Source: Bryum argenteum (lineage: Eukaryota; Streptophyta; Bryopsida; Bryales; Bryaceae). Taken from it: DNA of 64,000 nucleotides. Positions 11,516-23,539 of the stretch are shown one piece after another (within the stretch, counting starts at the first letter, position 1; each line of letters opens with the position of its first letter). A model generated the notes under the pieces. The model was not told the DNA's origin. It worked only from the letters and a program-made list of their open reading frames with translations, and ran no database searches. The stretch covers positions 6,882,001 to 6,946,000 of the forward strand of contig CM073323.1 in assembly GCA_037043015.1 (NCBI GenBank), written 5' to 3'. The position numbers and the translations under genes are program-made.

Positions 11516-14500
11516 ATGGACACGACGCAGCAGGGCGGACTCTGGAATCCCGTCGTGGTTCTCGCCCTCCATTGCCAAGACAATGTTCACAAAGCTCTCA
11601 AATACCCCATCGCCTCCATTTCCGCCACCTCCCCTGATAATCCTCTTCATTCCTTCGTCTCCGCACTCACTTCTGTGAAGAAAGGCTTGTTTCGACAACC
11701 CAATTCCACCTCTCAATCCTTCTGCACCTGCAGCAGTAGTAGTGTTAGTTGCAGCAGTAATAGTAGTATTAGTAGCGGGCCCTTAAATAAGACGCAGGAT
11801 GGTTTCCTCGGACTTTCCTTTCGAGATTTTGATGAAAAGGTGGTTCAATCGTGCTCGTGTAATGGCGACCTCAATCAAGTTTTCTCGATTGCAGGTTGGA
11901 ATATTAGCAAGAGGGAGCCACTTCTTTGCTGCTGCTCTAAAGTAGAAGTGAAAGAGCCGGGGTTGATCAATGTGTCAATTATGGTAACGTCGATGATGCT
12001 TGGCCAGCGGAAACCCGTCGTTGCCAATCGTAGTATTTGTAGCGTTACTGAACGAAATGACGAGGAAGTACAGCGTGGAATTCCGGTTCTAGGGTTTCTG
12101 TCGCATCACTTCAGGAAAGGTGGATCAGAACTCGAAAGTGACCGGAATCGGGCACGCGCGGCGTGCAGCTGTGGCCAAGAGAAGCAGGGTGAAGGTGTAA
12201 TGAGATTCTCACTGGTGAAATTCATGCAGTTTAAGGACGAGATAGTCCGGAAGCAGACCAAGAGGCTGAGGTCTTCAAAATTAGGGTTCGCTAGGTTGCA
12301 AGGGGAGCCCGAAGGGGCTACAGATACTGTTGTCCCTGATGAAGGAAAAGAGATTGTTGAAGTGGAGGCGACAACGTCGCCTTCGGACTCACCGGATAAA
12401 GGGAAGAGTAACCTAGGCTCGCAAATGGAGAGAGTGAAGAGCTTTGCAGCTCATTCTGCGCTGCAGCCAATCCAGGTGAAGCTGCCGAATGTGGACGGTC
12501 TATTAGCTACTCTTGGTGTACAGGAGCTGGTGGAGAGAGTGACGACGAGCATGAGCAAAAGCTCGTCGAACTACCCGGACAAGAAGAAGCTGACATCAGT
12601 GCAGGACTTTTTCAGATACACGGAGGCTGAAGGTAAGAATGGTGTGGCAAGTGTGTAAAGGACTGTGGTGATTGCGAGATGAGTATTGATGCAGCGAAGC
12701 CGTTGAGTAGGACACCCATTCAGGGAGTTTTTGCGTTGAGATCCTGGATGATTGTGTTGTGTGGTTTCAATGTTTGATTGGGAGTGGTGCCGGTGTGAAG
12801 GGAAGAGGCTGTTCGATGAATTGGATCGCGACAATGATGGGCAGGTGACGCTGGAGGACCTGGAAGTGGCGATGAAGAAGCGTAGGTTACCTCAACGGTA
12901 TGCGAAGGAGTTTCTGAGGCGGACGCGGAAGCATTGGTTTGCGAAGGCGATAGGGTGGAGTGAGTTTCACATGCTGATGGAACAGAAAGAGCCACAAATG
13001 CTGCGGGCGTACACGACAATGAGCTTGAGCAAGTCGGGGACTCTGCAGAAGAGTCAGGTGTTGGTATCGTTGCGGAACGCAGGGCTGCCGGCGACTGATG
13101 GCAACGCAGCCGCGATGATGAACTTTTTGAACGTGGACACGGAGGGGAGTATTGCGTATGGCCAATTCCGGAACTTCATGCTGTTACTCCCGCCAGAGCG
13201 TCTCGGAGATGACCCTCGGTACTAAGTTTCTTCTGCTCATGGTGATGCGATGCCATACGGACTGCTTGTGCTTGTTCATGTGAAGTGTTACTGATAGTTG
13301 TGTTGGTACGATGAACTTGTAGGATGGTGTGGTTTGAAGCGGCGACTGTGGTTCCAATGGCTCCGCCTGTGGACATTCCAGCTGGTTCAGTTCTGAAGTC
13401 TGCTTTGGCAGGGGGTATGGCGAGTGCTCTATCGACTTCCATGTTGCATCCGCTTGACACCGTGAAGGTGGGGCGTCTCTTAACAAAGTGAAGTTGTTGC
13501 TCATGGGATATGTGCATTGTCATACTGCATAGATGTGGGACATTTACTCGACATATGATGCATAACCCAAGCTGCTACGAGGATGGTTTATGCACCTGAT
13601 GAAATCGTTGACGTTTGATGATGTATATTTGCAGACGAGGGTTCAAGCATCGACGTTGTCGTTTCCAGAGGTGATCGCGAAGCTGCCTGAGGTTGGTATC
13701 AGAGGCATGTATCGTGGATCTATTCCAGCGATTCTAGGTCAATTCACCAGGTACAGTCTCTAATAATGGTTACCGTTTTTGTGTCAATTTGTTGTCGTTG
13801 ATATGGTGAACGAGAGTTGATGGATGGTTGCTTGATTGCTGTCGTTTGTGGAATGTGTCAGCCATGGGATTCGGACAGGTGTGTTGGAAGCCAGCAAGCT
13901 TGTGTTGAAGAATATGGCACCCAACATTTCTGATCTTCAGGTAAGCTGTGCATGAGTTGTGAAAGCAGTGGCGGTAGAGTAGGCATGTGGAGTTGTGTTG
14001 TGATATGTTGGATGTGGTATGGAAACAGGTGCAGTCTTTGTCTTCGTTCACGAGCACGGTAATCGGGACTGCGGTTCGGATTCCGTGTGAAGTGTTGAAA
14101 CAGCGGCTGCAAGCAGGGCTGTACAACAGCGTGGGGGAAGCAATCGTGGGGACGTATCAACGAGACGGAATGAGAGGGTTCTTTCGAGGAACAGGCGTGA
14201 CGTTGTGCAGGGAGGTGCCATTCTACGTTGCGGGCATGAGCATCTACGAGGAAGCGAAGAAGGCAGTGCAGAAGGTGTTGAACAGGGAGCTGCAGCCGTG
14301 GGAGACGATAGCAATCGGTGGGCTGTCTGGAGGACTTGCGGCGATAGCGACGACGCCGTTCGATGTGATGAAGACTCGAACGATGACGGCAGCTCCAGGG
14401 ATGCCGACGACGATGGGGAGTATCATGGTTGCCATCGTGAAAGACGAGGGTCTATTGGCGCTGTTCAAGGGCGCAATACCGCGGTTCTTTTGGATTGCAC

Positions 14501-14604
14501 CTCTGGGAGCAATGAACTTCGCTGGCTATGAGCTTGCAAAGCGGGCCATGGAGGATAAAGAGAAAGAAGCTCAAGGTGTAGGGGAACTGGCCAAGTCCAG
14601 ATAG
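11516..14604 (+). CDS. SAMTL: SAMTL-like mitochondrial carrier family protein with EF-hand
   Basis: Six exons: 11516-12632, 12801-13218, 13323-13467, 13635-13750, 13862-13940 and 14029-14604. They join in phase to 816 residues, near the length I recall for Arabidopsis SAMTL (At2g35800). It is a solute carrier of the SLC25 family; S-adenosylmethionine has been proposed as substrate for relatives. Seen: a long low-complexity N-terminus; an EF-hand loop at residues 381-392 starting DRDNDG; then three carrier repeats with signatures PLDTVK (555-560), PCEVLK and PFDVMK. The second repeat has Glu where Asp is usual. The EF-hand region suggests calcium regulation, as in other N-terminally extended carriers. 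The start is the first in-frame ATG, and an upstream ATG-less extension of the frame was ignored. Family certain; substrate and organelle inferred. Confidence 0.92.
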
Positions 14605-15759
14605 CGGTAGGATGGCCTTCGTGATAGCAAATTCTCCATCGCCACCCGACGATAAAATGGTGTACATATGTTTTGGAAGCGGGTGATGATAAAGACATTC
14701 TCAATCATTTGTTAACTCATTGCCAAGAACGTGGGCTATGAGGTGGGGATTCTGCAGACCGTTTAGGTGAAGATGTCTTGGTTGCGTCCCACAATGATGC
14801 CATTGTCGAGGAGTAGATTCTGTCTGTCTAGACAAGTGAAGTCGTCATGTTTGGCAAGTGCCTCGGCGTGGATACGAGATGACATATAGTGTGAAATTAG
14901 TCGAAAACTTGGGATTGATTTTATCTTAGTACGTTTGAGGCCGGAGCTGCGAAAGAATGGGGAGGAATTTTTGAGAGTGGCCTCACCTGTTAGTGGAGCA
15001 GGTTTCATGACTCAAAGCTGGAATGCTGAATTAAAGCGAACCGGTAGATTGAGATGAGATTCAATCACCGTTTATGTTGCAGAAGTAAGAGGTTGTTTCT
15101 GTCTGTTGGTTGGTCGTCTGTGGATTTCAACTTAGCGTTGTGGTGGTTTCGTAGTGTTACTGAGATCGCCGTTGGTGTTGGAAAAGCAGAGCTGAAATAT
15201 AGGTAATTCTTCATTGATGAGTCTTTCTGAGATGAAAGTTGCTCGCACTTGGTGTGCGATTCTCTGGAAATGAGTCGTGAATGTGGGGTGCTTAGTGTGG
15301 AATTTTGTGTTGCAGACGTGAAGCTTTTCGTTCACATATGTCTCATTTTGAGTACAAACATCTGTTGTCTTCGATGATTTGGAGCATTTTGGTTCAGTGT
15401 CATGTGAAAGTGATTTGAGCATTACATCAGCCCCAAGCATTCAAGCATTCAGTGCTCCAAGAGTTCATACTTTTGAATGTCGACAGAGTTTCTACGCTGA
15501 AGCTGCCCTCTTTCTCGAATCTGCAGAAGCGAGCCATGTGAAAGCTTGTACTGTACATATCCTTTTTTACCAAAATGATTGAAGATAAAAATTGAAACTC
15601 CATGAACTTGCCCATACTCTTGTTGTTCCATCTGATGACCGAAACCAAAGTTGGTCTTTGGGGTAACCCGAGGCCATATTGGGCAGCCTCTGCAGGTTGT
15701 AGGGTTTTCCCATACGTTTCCAAAAAGTCATTTCAGGCTTCAAGATTCCTCAACCCAAT
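14605..15759. other. 3' flank of the carrier gene, no gene seen
   Basis: It contains the carrier 3' UTR. Several open frames of 60-100 codons exist on both strands (for example minus 14763-15008), but none shows family similarity, splice partners or good start context. Confidence 0.45.
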
Positions 15760-16090
15760 AGTGAAATCTGCCCAAAATTAATTAATTTGCAATAACTTCA
15801 AAAATTCACCAGAAACTGGGATTTTACCTTTTTTACAAGTTTTTTTTGTTCTGTACATGTAAATAAGATTTTCTCTAAAAATCTGTCCCAAAATGATTAA
15901 AATTCAGAAACCTCAAAAATTCACCAAAAGTTGAAATTTTACTTCTAAAAGTTTTCTTTTTTGTACTTATAGAAATGGAAGTAAGGCATGATCTTATAGT
16001 TTGAATTCTCAATCCAAATATATATTTTACAAGCATTTTTTATTGTTGAATATGGGACTTTGTATTTGAATCCATCAAGCATTTCTAAAG
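15760..16090. repeat. Dispersed AT-rich repeat, second family
   Basis: Bases 15765-15860 match 42828-42920 closely: 'attaatttgca', then 'taacttcaaaaattcacca', then 'attttaccttttt', then 'gtacatgtaa' in the same order and orientation. Inside this copy the unit is partly doubled (15770-15860 and 15885-15965). Confidence 0.65.
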
Positions 16091-17177
16091 GTTTATGGGT
16101 CATTTGAGGTTAAAAATTGCATATACATATTCCTAACTCACCTAGATACAAGAGCCTCATATCACATTTTCTACCAAGATTGGCTTTTTCTTGGAAGTAA
16201 AAGTGAAAGAGATGCAGATCATATTGTTGAATCAAAAGTTTTTGAGCATTCAATATACATAGAGAAGTGAAGGATTTCAAGACAAAGTGTTAGTGCCTTA
16301 AGGCGTCTAAGCCCTAATGATCCTTGGTGCAAAAATTGCCTTAATCACAAAAAATAACCTCCTTCTATTTGAAGACCAAAAAATCTCCATCTAAGTATCA
16401 TTGAGAAGATCCAACCATTGGATCTCAAAATTAACTTGGCATAGTATTTGCATGCCAAATTTGAACAACTGATTCTTCTTTGTTTGTGAGATTACAACAT
16501 TCAAATTTTGTTGAATTTTGTTCATAAGGAACCCTCAAAATCCTAAATAGGTTTTGAGGATTTTTAAGGGTTAAGGAATGTATATCCAAATTTCTTTACC
16601 AATTATATTTATGATGACATGTTCAGATTATATTGACAAAATCCTCACACTTTAACCAAAGTTCAATCAATCCATCTCAGTACATGCAATACTTAAATCA
16701 CAATATCACAACTTTAACCCTTAAAGGTCCCTTGGGGATAGTATGTACGGTGGCGTATAATTGAGATTTGCTACCAACAAGAAACTCTATATTGTGATCT
16801 TAAAAGCTTAGTAGAACCGCATGGATTTATATGTCAACTTGTTCTTTGAACTCAAATCTATTAAAGGTGTGCACTCATTCCAATACAAACAAAATACGCT
16901 GTATTCTAGCAACCAAAATATGGTTGTTCAGACCTTTAAGGGTTAACTTAAGCCTTCAACTTAAGTTGATTCATTTAAGGGTATACTTCCTACACTAGTT
17001 TCTGGTAAATACGAAATTTGATGCAAAAACAAATGTATCTATGTCGTTCAATAAGCCCATTTCCAGATTCCCTTACCTAGAATAGTTATCTCTCATTTTG
17101 ACTATGTGTTCCTCAATCATGTCTCAAAATTAATAAGAATTAGCATCTCAATGATCAATTGATCGATTGATCAGTTA
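16091..17177. other. AT-rich intergenic with repeat remnants
   Basis: No gene. The stretch 16395-16520 holds a version of a recurrent core ('catt(t/g)gat...tttgtgagattacaac...tcaaa') that also appears near 9440, 36000, 42240 and 44260, so most of this interval is probably old transposon DNA. Confidence 0.5.
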
Positions 17178-17188
17178 TGAGAACCTAG

Positions 17189-17523
17189 GCCTTAGCTTGG
17201 TGGTTGGGGCTCATGTTCCCCAATGAGGAGGTCGTGGGTTGTATTCCCCATATCAGCGTAGTGCTCACCGATTATAGCCCACCCAACTATTGTGAGGAGT
17301 CCTTGGACCTTCTTGTATGCATACCTCATAGCCCTTTTGGGAATACTATGTCAAGTATCTTCAAGGCACTAGTAACTAGTGTAGTTATAGTGTCCACCTT
17401 CGAAAGAGGGAAGTAGTACTGTTTCTATTTCCCCCTATTCGGTGGCCTTCGGGATATTAGCATTACGAACAGACACTTCATTCACGCCGGCCCATTAAAA
17501 AGGAACCTGATTTTCTATCTACC
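17189..17523 (+). mobile_element. tRNA-derived SINE copy B, with perfect target duplication
   Basis: A 335-bp insertion flanked by the 11-bp direct repeat TGAGAACCTAG (17178-17188 and 17524-17534). Box-A-like sequence at about 17192-17210 and box-B-like GGTTGTATTCC at 17237-17247; the body carries GGCCTTCGGGATATTAGCA and the tail ends in CTATCTACC. The box B departs from the GGTTCGANNCC consensus, so this copy may be poorly transcribed. Confidence 0.88.
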
Positions 17524-17534
17524 TGAGAACCTAG

Positions 17535-18461
17535 CCTTTTAGGCCCGAGGCTAGACGCTGAAGACTAGACTCGAGGCTCAAGACCAGCGACTTGAGGCAG
17601 GCCAGTGACTTGAGACTTGATGCTGGGATTCAAATCTCCCGCCTTAAAGTATACCCGGAGAGCTTTCAGTACGAAAATCCACAAGCATTTGTTGCTACAT
17701 TAGTTTCGCTTGGTGTTTCGTAACCTTGAGTGCTGTGTGTTATGTCCTCTGCCATTCGTCTGGGGAATTTTACGCTGGCGCATTGCGGAAGGGTATGGTG
17801 GACGGAAAATGTCACGCGGACAGGATGTTTGTTAGTTGCTTGACGAGTTTGAAAGTTGAATCGCCTCATTTACAGAGCCGGGGTGAGGCGCCGTTATCGA
17901 TATGCTTGAGATCCTGTTTGATTTGGCAGCGGATTGAGATAGTCGATGAATCAACTCAATTGTGGACCTGGTGCTGGCTCAATCATGAGAGGATTGTTGG
18001 AATGTTAGGCCATGGACTTCTTTATCAGAAGTTAGCGAGCTAGAATATCATAGGATTTGGAACTTACACTCGCCGATGCTTATCCGATTATTGTACAAAT
18101 CTCAAGCTGATGCTTACGGTGGCAAAGATTATGTTCCTCGCGTCAGCGCGTGTTACGCGCTTGCACATAACTTAATGCAGATATTGTATCCATCACGCAG
18201 GATTTTAGCCGACCATTTTGTGCACACTTGAAGGAGCTGAGGCACCTGTTTCCGCGAACTACGAAGAAATTTTAACCTACATGATGATTGGTAAGTGTGT
18301 AGAAGCACCGGATTGTGCTCCTGATTATTGCACTTCTAAAAGTGCGTCTTCAAATTGTACTCAGGCAATCGTAAATAATCACATCTAAATAATTCAGCTG
18401 AATTTCTCCCCCGAACTTTGTCAAACTGCGCATGTAGTGATCTCTCATTGAACGGTGCGTA
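17535..18461. other. Upstream region of the AP2 gene
   Basis: No exon assigned. It should contain the promoter and 5' UTR of the AP2 gene. A plus-strand frame at 17726-18043 is open but unlike any family I know. Confidence 0.4.
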
Positions 18462-21400
18462 ATGCGAACAGATTTCGAAGATCAGAACCCGAACAGTGTC
18501 TCTAATAGTCTCTTATGCAACCTCCCTCCTGCGGGCACTCCGGTGCAGATCAAGCGCCAGAAGTCCGGAGGTGAACGCGAGTTGACCAGATATTCTGATT
18601 CCCCCTAACAATAGAACTAGGCGTTTTTTTGAAACTGAGGAAGCAATTACGGAAAACTCGCCCGAAGGTACTAATTATTTGTTGATTTAGGTCGGAGCTC
18701 GTCTAAAGTTCATGACAATACGTTACTTCCGATCCCAGCTATCCTGAATCGAGCAAGCCGCCTCGGCCCGCAGAGAAAGATAATTGTTTCTGATGCGAGC
18801 GAACTCAGAAGGAAATTTCTCATCAAGGAGCACTCTGAATCATACGACAGGGTATCGCCAAACTTTGCCGAACTGAATTTTGACAACGATGGAATTGACA
18901 TTAACAGCATATCTTGGGGAAATGAAGTCGACGAGGTCGAGTTCGGGCACTGGCAAGGTACGAGGCAACTGAAAGATGTCGATTCGTTTCTAGGGGCGCG
19001 ACCGCACTTTTTAAAAAGTAAGTTAAGTGGCTTCAACATCAGATTGGCTCCGATTTTATCATATATCTGCCATAATACACAGATATGATGGATCAAATAC
19101 AATGCTCCTCTACAATTTCGCTACGAACAGCATCAAATGAGCAGCTTTCTGAGAGCCTCAGTGGTGTAACTCTTGATGTTCGTGGTCGCCTTTGATGTGC
19201 TATATTTTGTTCTGCTAAAATCTCGTTGTCCCGCAACTGGATGGTCGCATACACTCAGTTGCAAACGCACCACAGATAAGTTTATCTGGTTCATAGTCAC
19301 TTTGATGAGATATATGGACTCGGAGAAGAAACTGATGTTTACTATAATCAGATGTGCAGCACGAGCAACAGGTACATACAACTGCTGGGGATCCCGGTGC
19401 ATTTGCACGAAACGATTATAATCTGCATGAGCTCGGGGAAGATGTTCTACTGAAGACCATGGGTTGGATCCCGGTAGAGGAATATTCCAACGAGGACTAT
19501 GAGAACACCCGCTCGTTACGCTGGATACTGGACGAACCACCATGTGCGTCCGATTTGCCGCATTTGGAAAATTTGATGGAGATGTCACCTTCAAAGTTCT
19601 GGAGTCCAAGATCTGAGTCTAAAACTCGACCACCTGTTCAATTCGGATACTTCAATTTGTCGAAATCCCCTCAATCGTCGCACTCGGTTCACTACTTCCT
19701 CAATGATTCACCTACCTTATCGACGGATGGGACAAGAACAGTCCTTGGTTGCGCTTCTGGTAGAAGGGATTCGAATCTCGGATGCTCACCATTATGTCGA
19801 AATATTCATGCTCAGAATGTTCTCACGCCTATTTGCTTCAGTAGAGGATTGGCGGAGACGAGCATGAAGTCGCCTTCTCTGGGTCCGAAGAGTAAAGTTG
19901 CTGCGCAAGGCCGATGTGTTCGTGAGATATATCCTGCTCTGTCAGAAGGGAACGCTACGAAGAACGCTAGCTCAGAGCAAAATGTGGCTACAACTTCCTG
20001 CCGAGATCATACCCATCCGCAAGAAATAGGAACTGTAGCGAAATCAACGGCATCAAATCCTGCTCGTCGGCTGCAACTTTCCCAACGCGGAACGAATTTA
20101 GTCCTGGATCCTTGTAAAGTAGGAGAAGTCGACGGTGAAGCCAGACAAACAGGACACGACACAACGCCTAGGAATACGAACGTGCAGTCACGAACAGCAG
20201 TATTGACTAAAAGTGAGAAGACCTCAGATCAGTTGCGACTGCAACGTTTGACAGAGCTCCTTAGCAAAGACAGAGAAAAGGCTTTACCGTCTTCAGAGCT
20301 CCAAATCATTCGCGGGGCTGCTGAAAATGAGTTGGCGGAAAGGGCATCCCCTATTTATCAAAATAGCACAAGAGAACGAGCTGTTCACTCGGTACCAATC
20401 TCAAATTTTCCGAATTTGGCTACGAGTTTGAGATATTCGTTGCATGAGAAGCTTGAATCTCAGCCGTCTTATCTTGAGCCACTTTCTGAGCCTCTCAAAA
20501 CTGAGCGTCTTGTAACCTTCCAGTGCTCAGAGCCCTCTCAGGACAACTTCGCTTGGTTGAACCCAGCAGTCCCTCGTGTTTCGCGTAAGCGAAGTAATCG
20601 AATCACAACGCCAAAGCTTATGAGGGTGGATCTCTTCAAGTTGCATGGGAATGGAAAGGTTGCACAGCCTATCAGGACCACTCCCGGCAAAAGCTTTTAC
20701 TCGTGCCAAAGAAGGAAGAGAATTCGCAAAAGGAGGCTTGAAGAGCTGCCAACTGCACAGAGGAATGTGAAACTAAAGTCTACCTCTCCAAGAGATAGTG
20801 AGATTGATATGATAGAAATGCGAGTGCAAGAAGACACGAGTTCCAGTAAGCCACCTACCCTGATAATAAAACCATTGTTGCATATCAAGACTACTCCCCC
20901 GAGGGGTTACAGGACTAAATGGGCGCTGAGGAGCACAGTGACGAATGGACTGCTAGCCGATCCTCAAAACGTAAATGCAATGCAGTATGCCCCTGCCGGG
21001 ATCCCCAATGATGTGACTGAAGCAGTTGTGAGGCCTGAACAGTACCCAGTATCAAGTCGAAGTGTAATACAAAAACAAAGAGTCGAGGAGGAGATTTCGC
21101 AGGCACCAGAAGACTCTTCTATGCCCAGCATCAATGCAGATCCTGACATCAATGTAGATCCTGACGTGTCCAACACCCGGAGCTCGAAGTACCGGGGTGT
21201 AACGAGGTTGAAATTTTCTCTGTCAGCGTGCCTTCTTGCGTCGTGCGTTTGCTTGTTTATCATGGTCCCCATAGCATGTTAGTCGAAGTATCAATGATGA
21301 GTTAGCGATCTTCTTATACGAAGCTGCAAAGCTGATCGAATCTCGTATGACACTGTCCAATTGCGTTGCTAAGGATATTTCCAACAGCCTTCTGCATTCC

Positions 21401-23539
21401 TCATCAACTCATGCATAACTTGTTACTAGAAACAGCATGATAAGCTGCTGATTGAGGACCACCAACCATGATTATTGCTCGGCAATAACTCGGCAACCAT
21501 CATTCCTGAGGTCGTCATTGTCCAGCTATTAATGAAGCTTATTGTTTCAAGGATGCAGACACCGGCATACTGGGCGATATGAGGCACATTTATGGGATAA
21601 CACCAAATTGAAACAGGGTCTCGCGAAGAGGGGACGGCAAGGTTAGTGAAATAAACGCAGCGAAGGCCCTGTCCATTAAATTGCTATTTGACATGGTAGA
21701 TGTGCAGAAATGCTTTGTTGGGTCCATGTAATCAGTTATGACGTACAGCCGCTCAGTCGATACCTATGAAAAATACTTACTTCTAACAAATGCTTCCTTG
21801 TCTCATTCGTGGCCGGGGAACTGGGAATCTGCTTGGGACGACACGGTCATTATTCAGTTTATCTTGGTAAGTTGCGACGTCTGAATGACATTGTCCGATA
21901 ATATTAGACACTACAGTTGAACCTTTAGAATATTGAACAATCAAATTCAGCATCTTGTGGTATAACTGGGTTTCCGTAGAATCAGATTAGTAACTCTTTT
22001 AACCAACACCTATTGCGAATACGAACTGATAGAAACACAAGGGCCACCGAAAGGAGTCATGCCAAGTAGAGTTTGTTACTAATCCTTTGAAGAACTTAGA
22101 ACCAGTTCGACAAAAGGATTTCATCTTCGATAATTGCTGAACCTAAATGATGTTCGTTCTCAGCTACATTTTCAACTAGATTTCTGCGTTCGAAAGCTGT
22201 GAGGTCATTAACTTTCCTTGAATACTCAGAAAGCATGAGACTTTAGCAATAACATTCATAAATGCTCGCAGGAGCTTATACGAATGAAGATCAAGCTGCA
22301 CAAGCCCACGACTTAGCGGCTCTTAAGTATTGGGGCTCAAAAACGTACATCAATTTTCCGGTATGTAATATTAGTGCAGTGCTCTGGTTCTGATGAACCG
22401 TTTTAAGGTGCTGAAGCCAATTAGACTGCTGCAGCACCAATGGCAATTAGCTTTCGAACGAATCTACGCCCATCACATTCGAAGGATCACTAGAGTGCGC
22501 ATGCCAGATTTTTGAACATCCAACCGACTGAGTCATTTACCAGTTTCAATAGCAATCGTTCTCTCGTTTTGCCATTCTGAAATAAGTGAAAACTAAAATA
22601 ATTCCTTGTATTGCAATGAGATACAGCTTACTCTGTACGAGAAAGAGTTGGAGCTGATGAGGAACTTTTCACGAGAAGAATATATTGTACTTCTGCGAAG
22701 GTAGGGTCTTCACAAATCTGTTCTGCACTATCAACTATGTTTCATGTCTCTCCTGTACGTTTTATGCGACTTGAAATCAACCTATTTCTTGATTGAGGTC
22801 TGCCATTAAGAGATTGGCAGTGTGCTCGTTCAAAAGGACCGACCTGAGTGTTTTGAAACTTCATATTTCAGGAGAAGTCCCGGATTTACGAGGGGGGTTT
22901 CAAAATATCGCGGAGTTACAAGGTACTCAGAAAAGAAGCATTCCGAGTAGCCTGCAACTTCGAGTAGTGACTTGAGGAATAGCACTAAAATATCTACTCC
23001 TAAGAACGAACGTTGCTGATTTTACATTCAGGCACTTGTATGAGAATTTTTTGAGAACCGCGTTAATGGATGTGCAGGCATCACCAAGAGGGGCGGTGGG
23101 AAGCCCGAATTGGGCGACACTCGGGCGCCAAGTATCACTATCTGGGCACTTACGGTACCACTTTTTACCCTCACAAAAGCACTGTTTGGATCATAGCAAC
23201 AGCTCACTGCGTTCAAGCTAGATTTTGACAGCTTCGAACGGGCACCTTTCAAACATAAGCGTGAAGATTCATCATCTAGAAACTACAAAGCAATATTCAA
23301 TGCTTCAAAGCTACGCTGCATCGAACTGACCAATTTATGCATTGCCTGGATTATGAGCAGACACACAAGAAGAAGCAGCCGCGGCCTACGACAGAGCTGC
23401 AGTTCGTAACCGCGGAATGAAGGCTATAACAAATTTCGACATCTCAAACTACATCAAAACTATTCCTAAGGCGCACAAAGCTGATTCTACTGCTTCTGAG
23501 TCTCCTACATCTTCAGCCACCCCTTCAGTGTCATCTTAA
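18462..23539 (+). CDS. AP2-family transcription factor (double AP2, WRI1/ANT lineage) with giant N-terminus
   Basis: Ten exons join in phase to 950 residues: 18462-18570, 18691-19017, 19352-21206, 21559-21641, 21858-21866, 22272-22360, 22627-22700, 22872-22922, 23078-23154 and 23361-23539. First AP2 repeat: KYRGVTR, then [13 protein letters not shown], then GRQVYLGAY, then [13 protein letters not shown]. Linker: [18 protein letters not shown]. Second repeat: [20 protein letters not shown], then [19 protein letters not shown], then NFDISNYI. The insertion before GRQVYL and the 9-nt exon place it in the ANT/WRI1/ADAP branch rather than with euAP2. Such factors bind AT-rich or CNTNG-type DNA and control lipid synthesis or meristem fate; the target here is unknown. 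The first repeat has His where family members have Trp (HRW). About 620 residues precede the domains, rich in Ser, Pro, Thr and Arg, with no recognised domain. The first two exons rest on splice phase alone. Confidence 0.87.
21858..21866 (+). other. 9-nt microexon of the AP2 gene
   Basis: TTTATCTTG lies between ...TTCAG and GTAAGT. It supplies the middle of Val-Tyr-Leu-Gly and keeps phase 1 on both sides. A 9-nt exon encoding VYL is a known feature of WRI1 and related genes, so this both supports the model and warns that automatic gene callers may skip it. Confidence 0.92.

Noticed and set aside
14048..14704. Several minus-strand frames of 70-90 codons over the last carrier exon
   Set aside because: They are antisense shadows of a strongly supported carrier exon.
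17192..17250. A true tRNA gene at the SINE heads
   Set aside because: Box-A and box-B-like motifs are present but no cloverleaf with acceptor stem pairing could be drawn; this is a SINE head.
21784..21857. [13 protein letters not shown] as the first-repeat exon of the AP2 gene
   Set aside because: It looked like HRWTGRFEAHLWD but has no acceptor in phase; the exon at 21559-21641 gives [13 protein letters not shown] with perfect splice phases.
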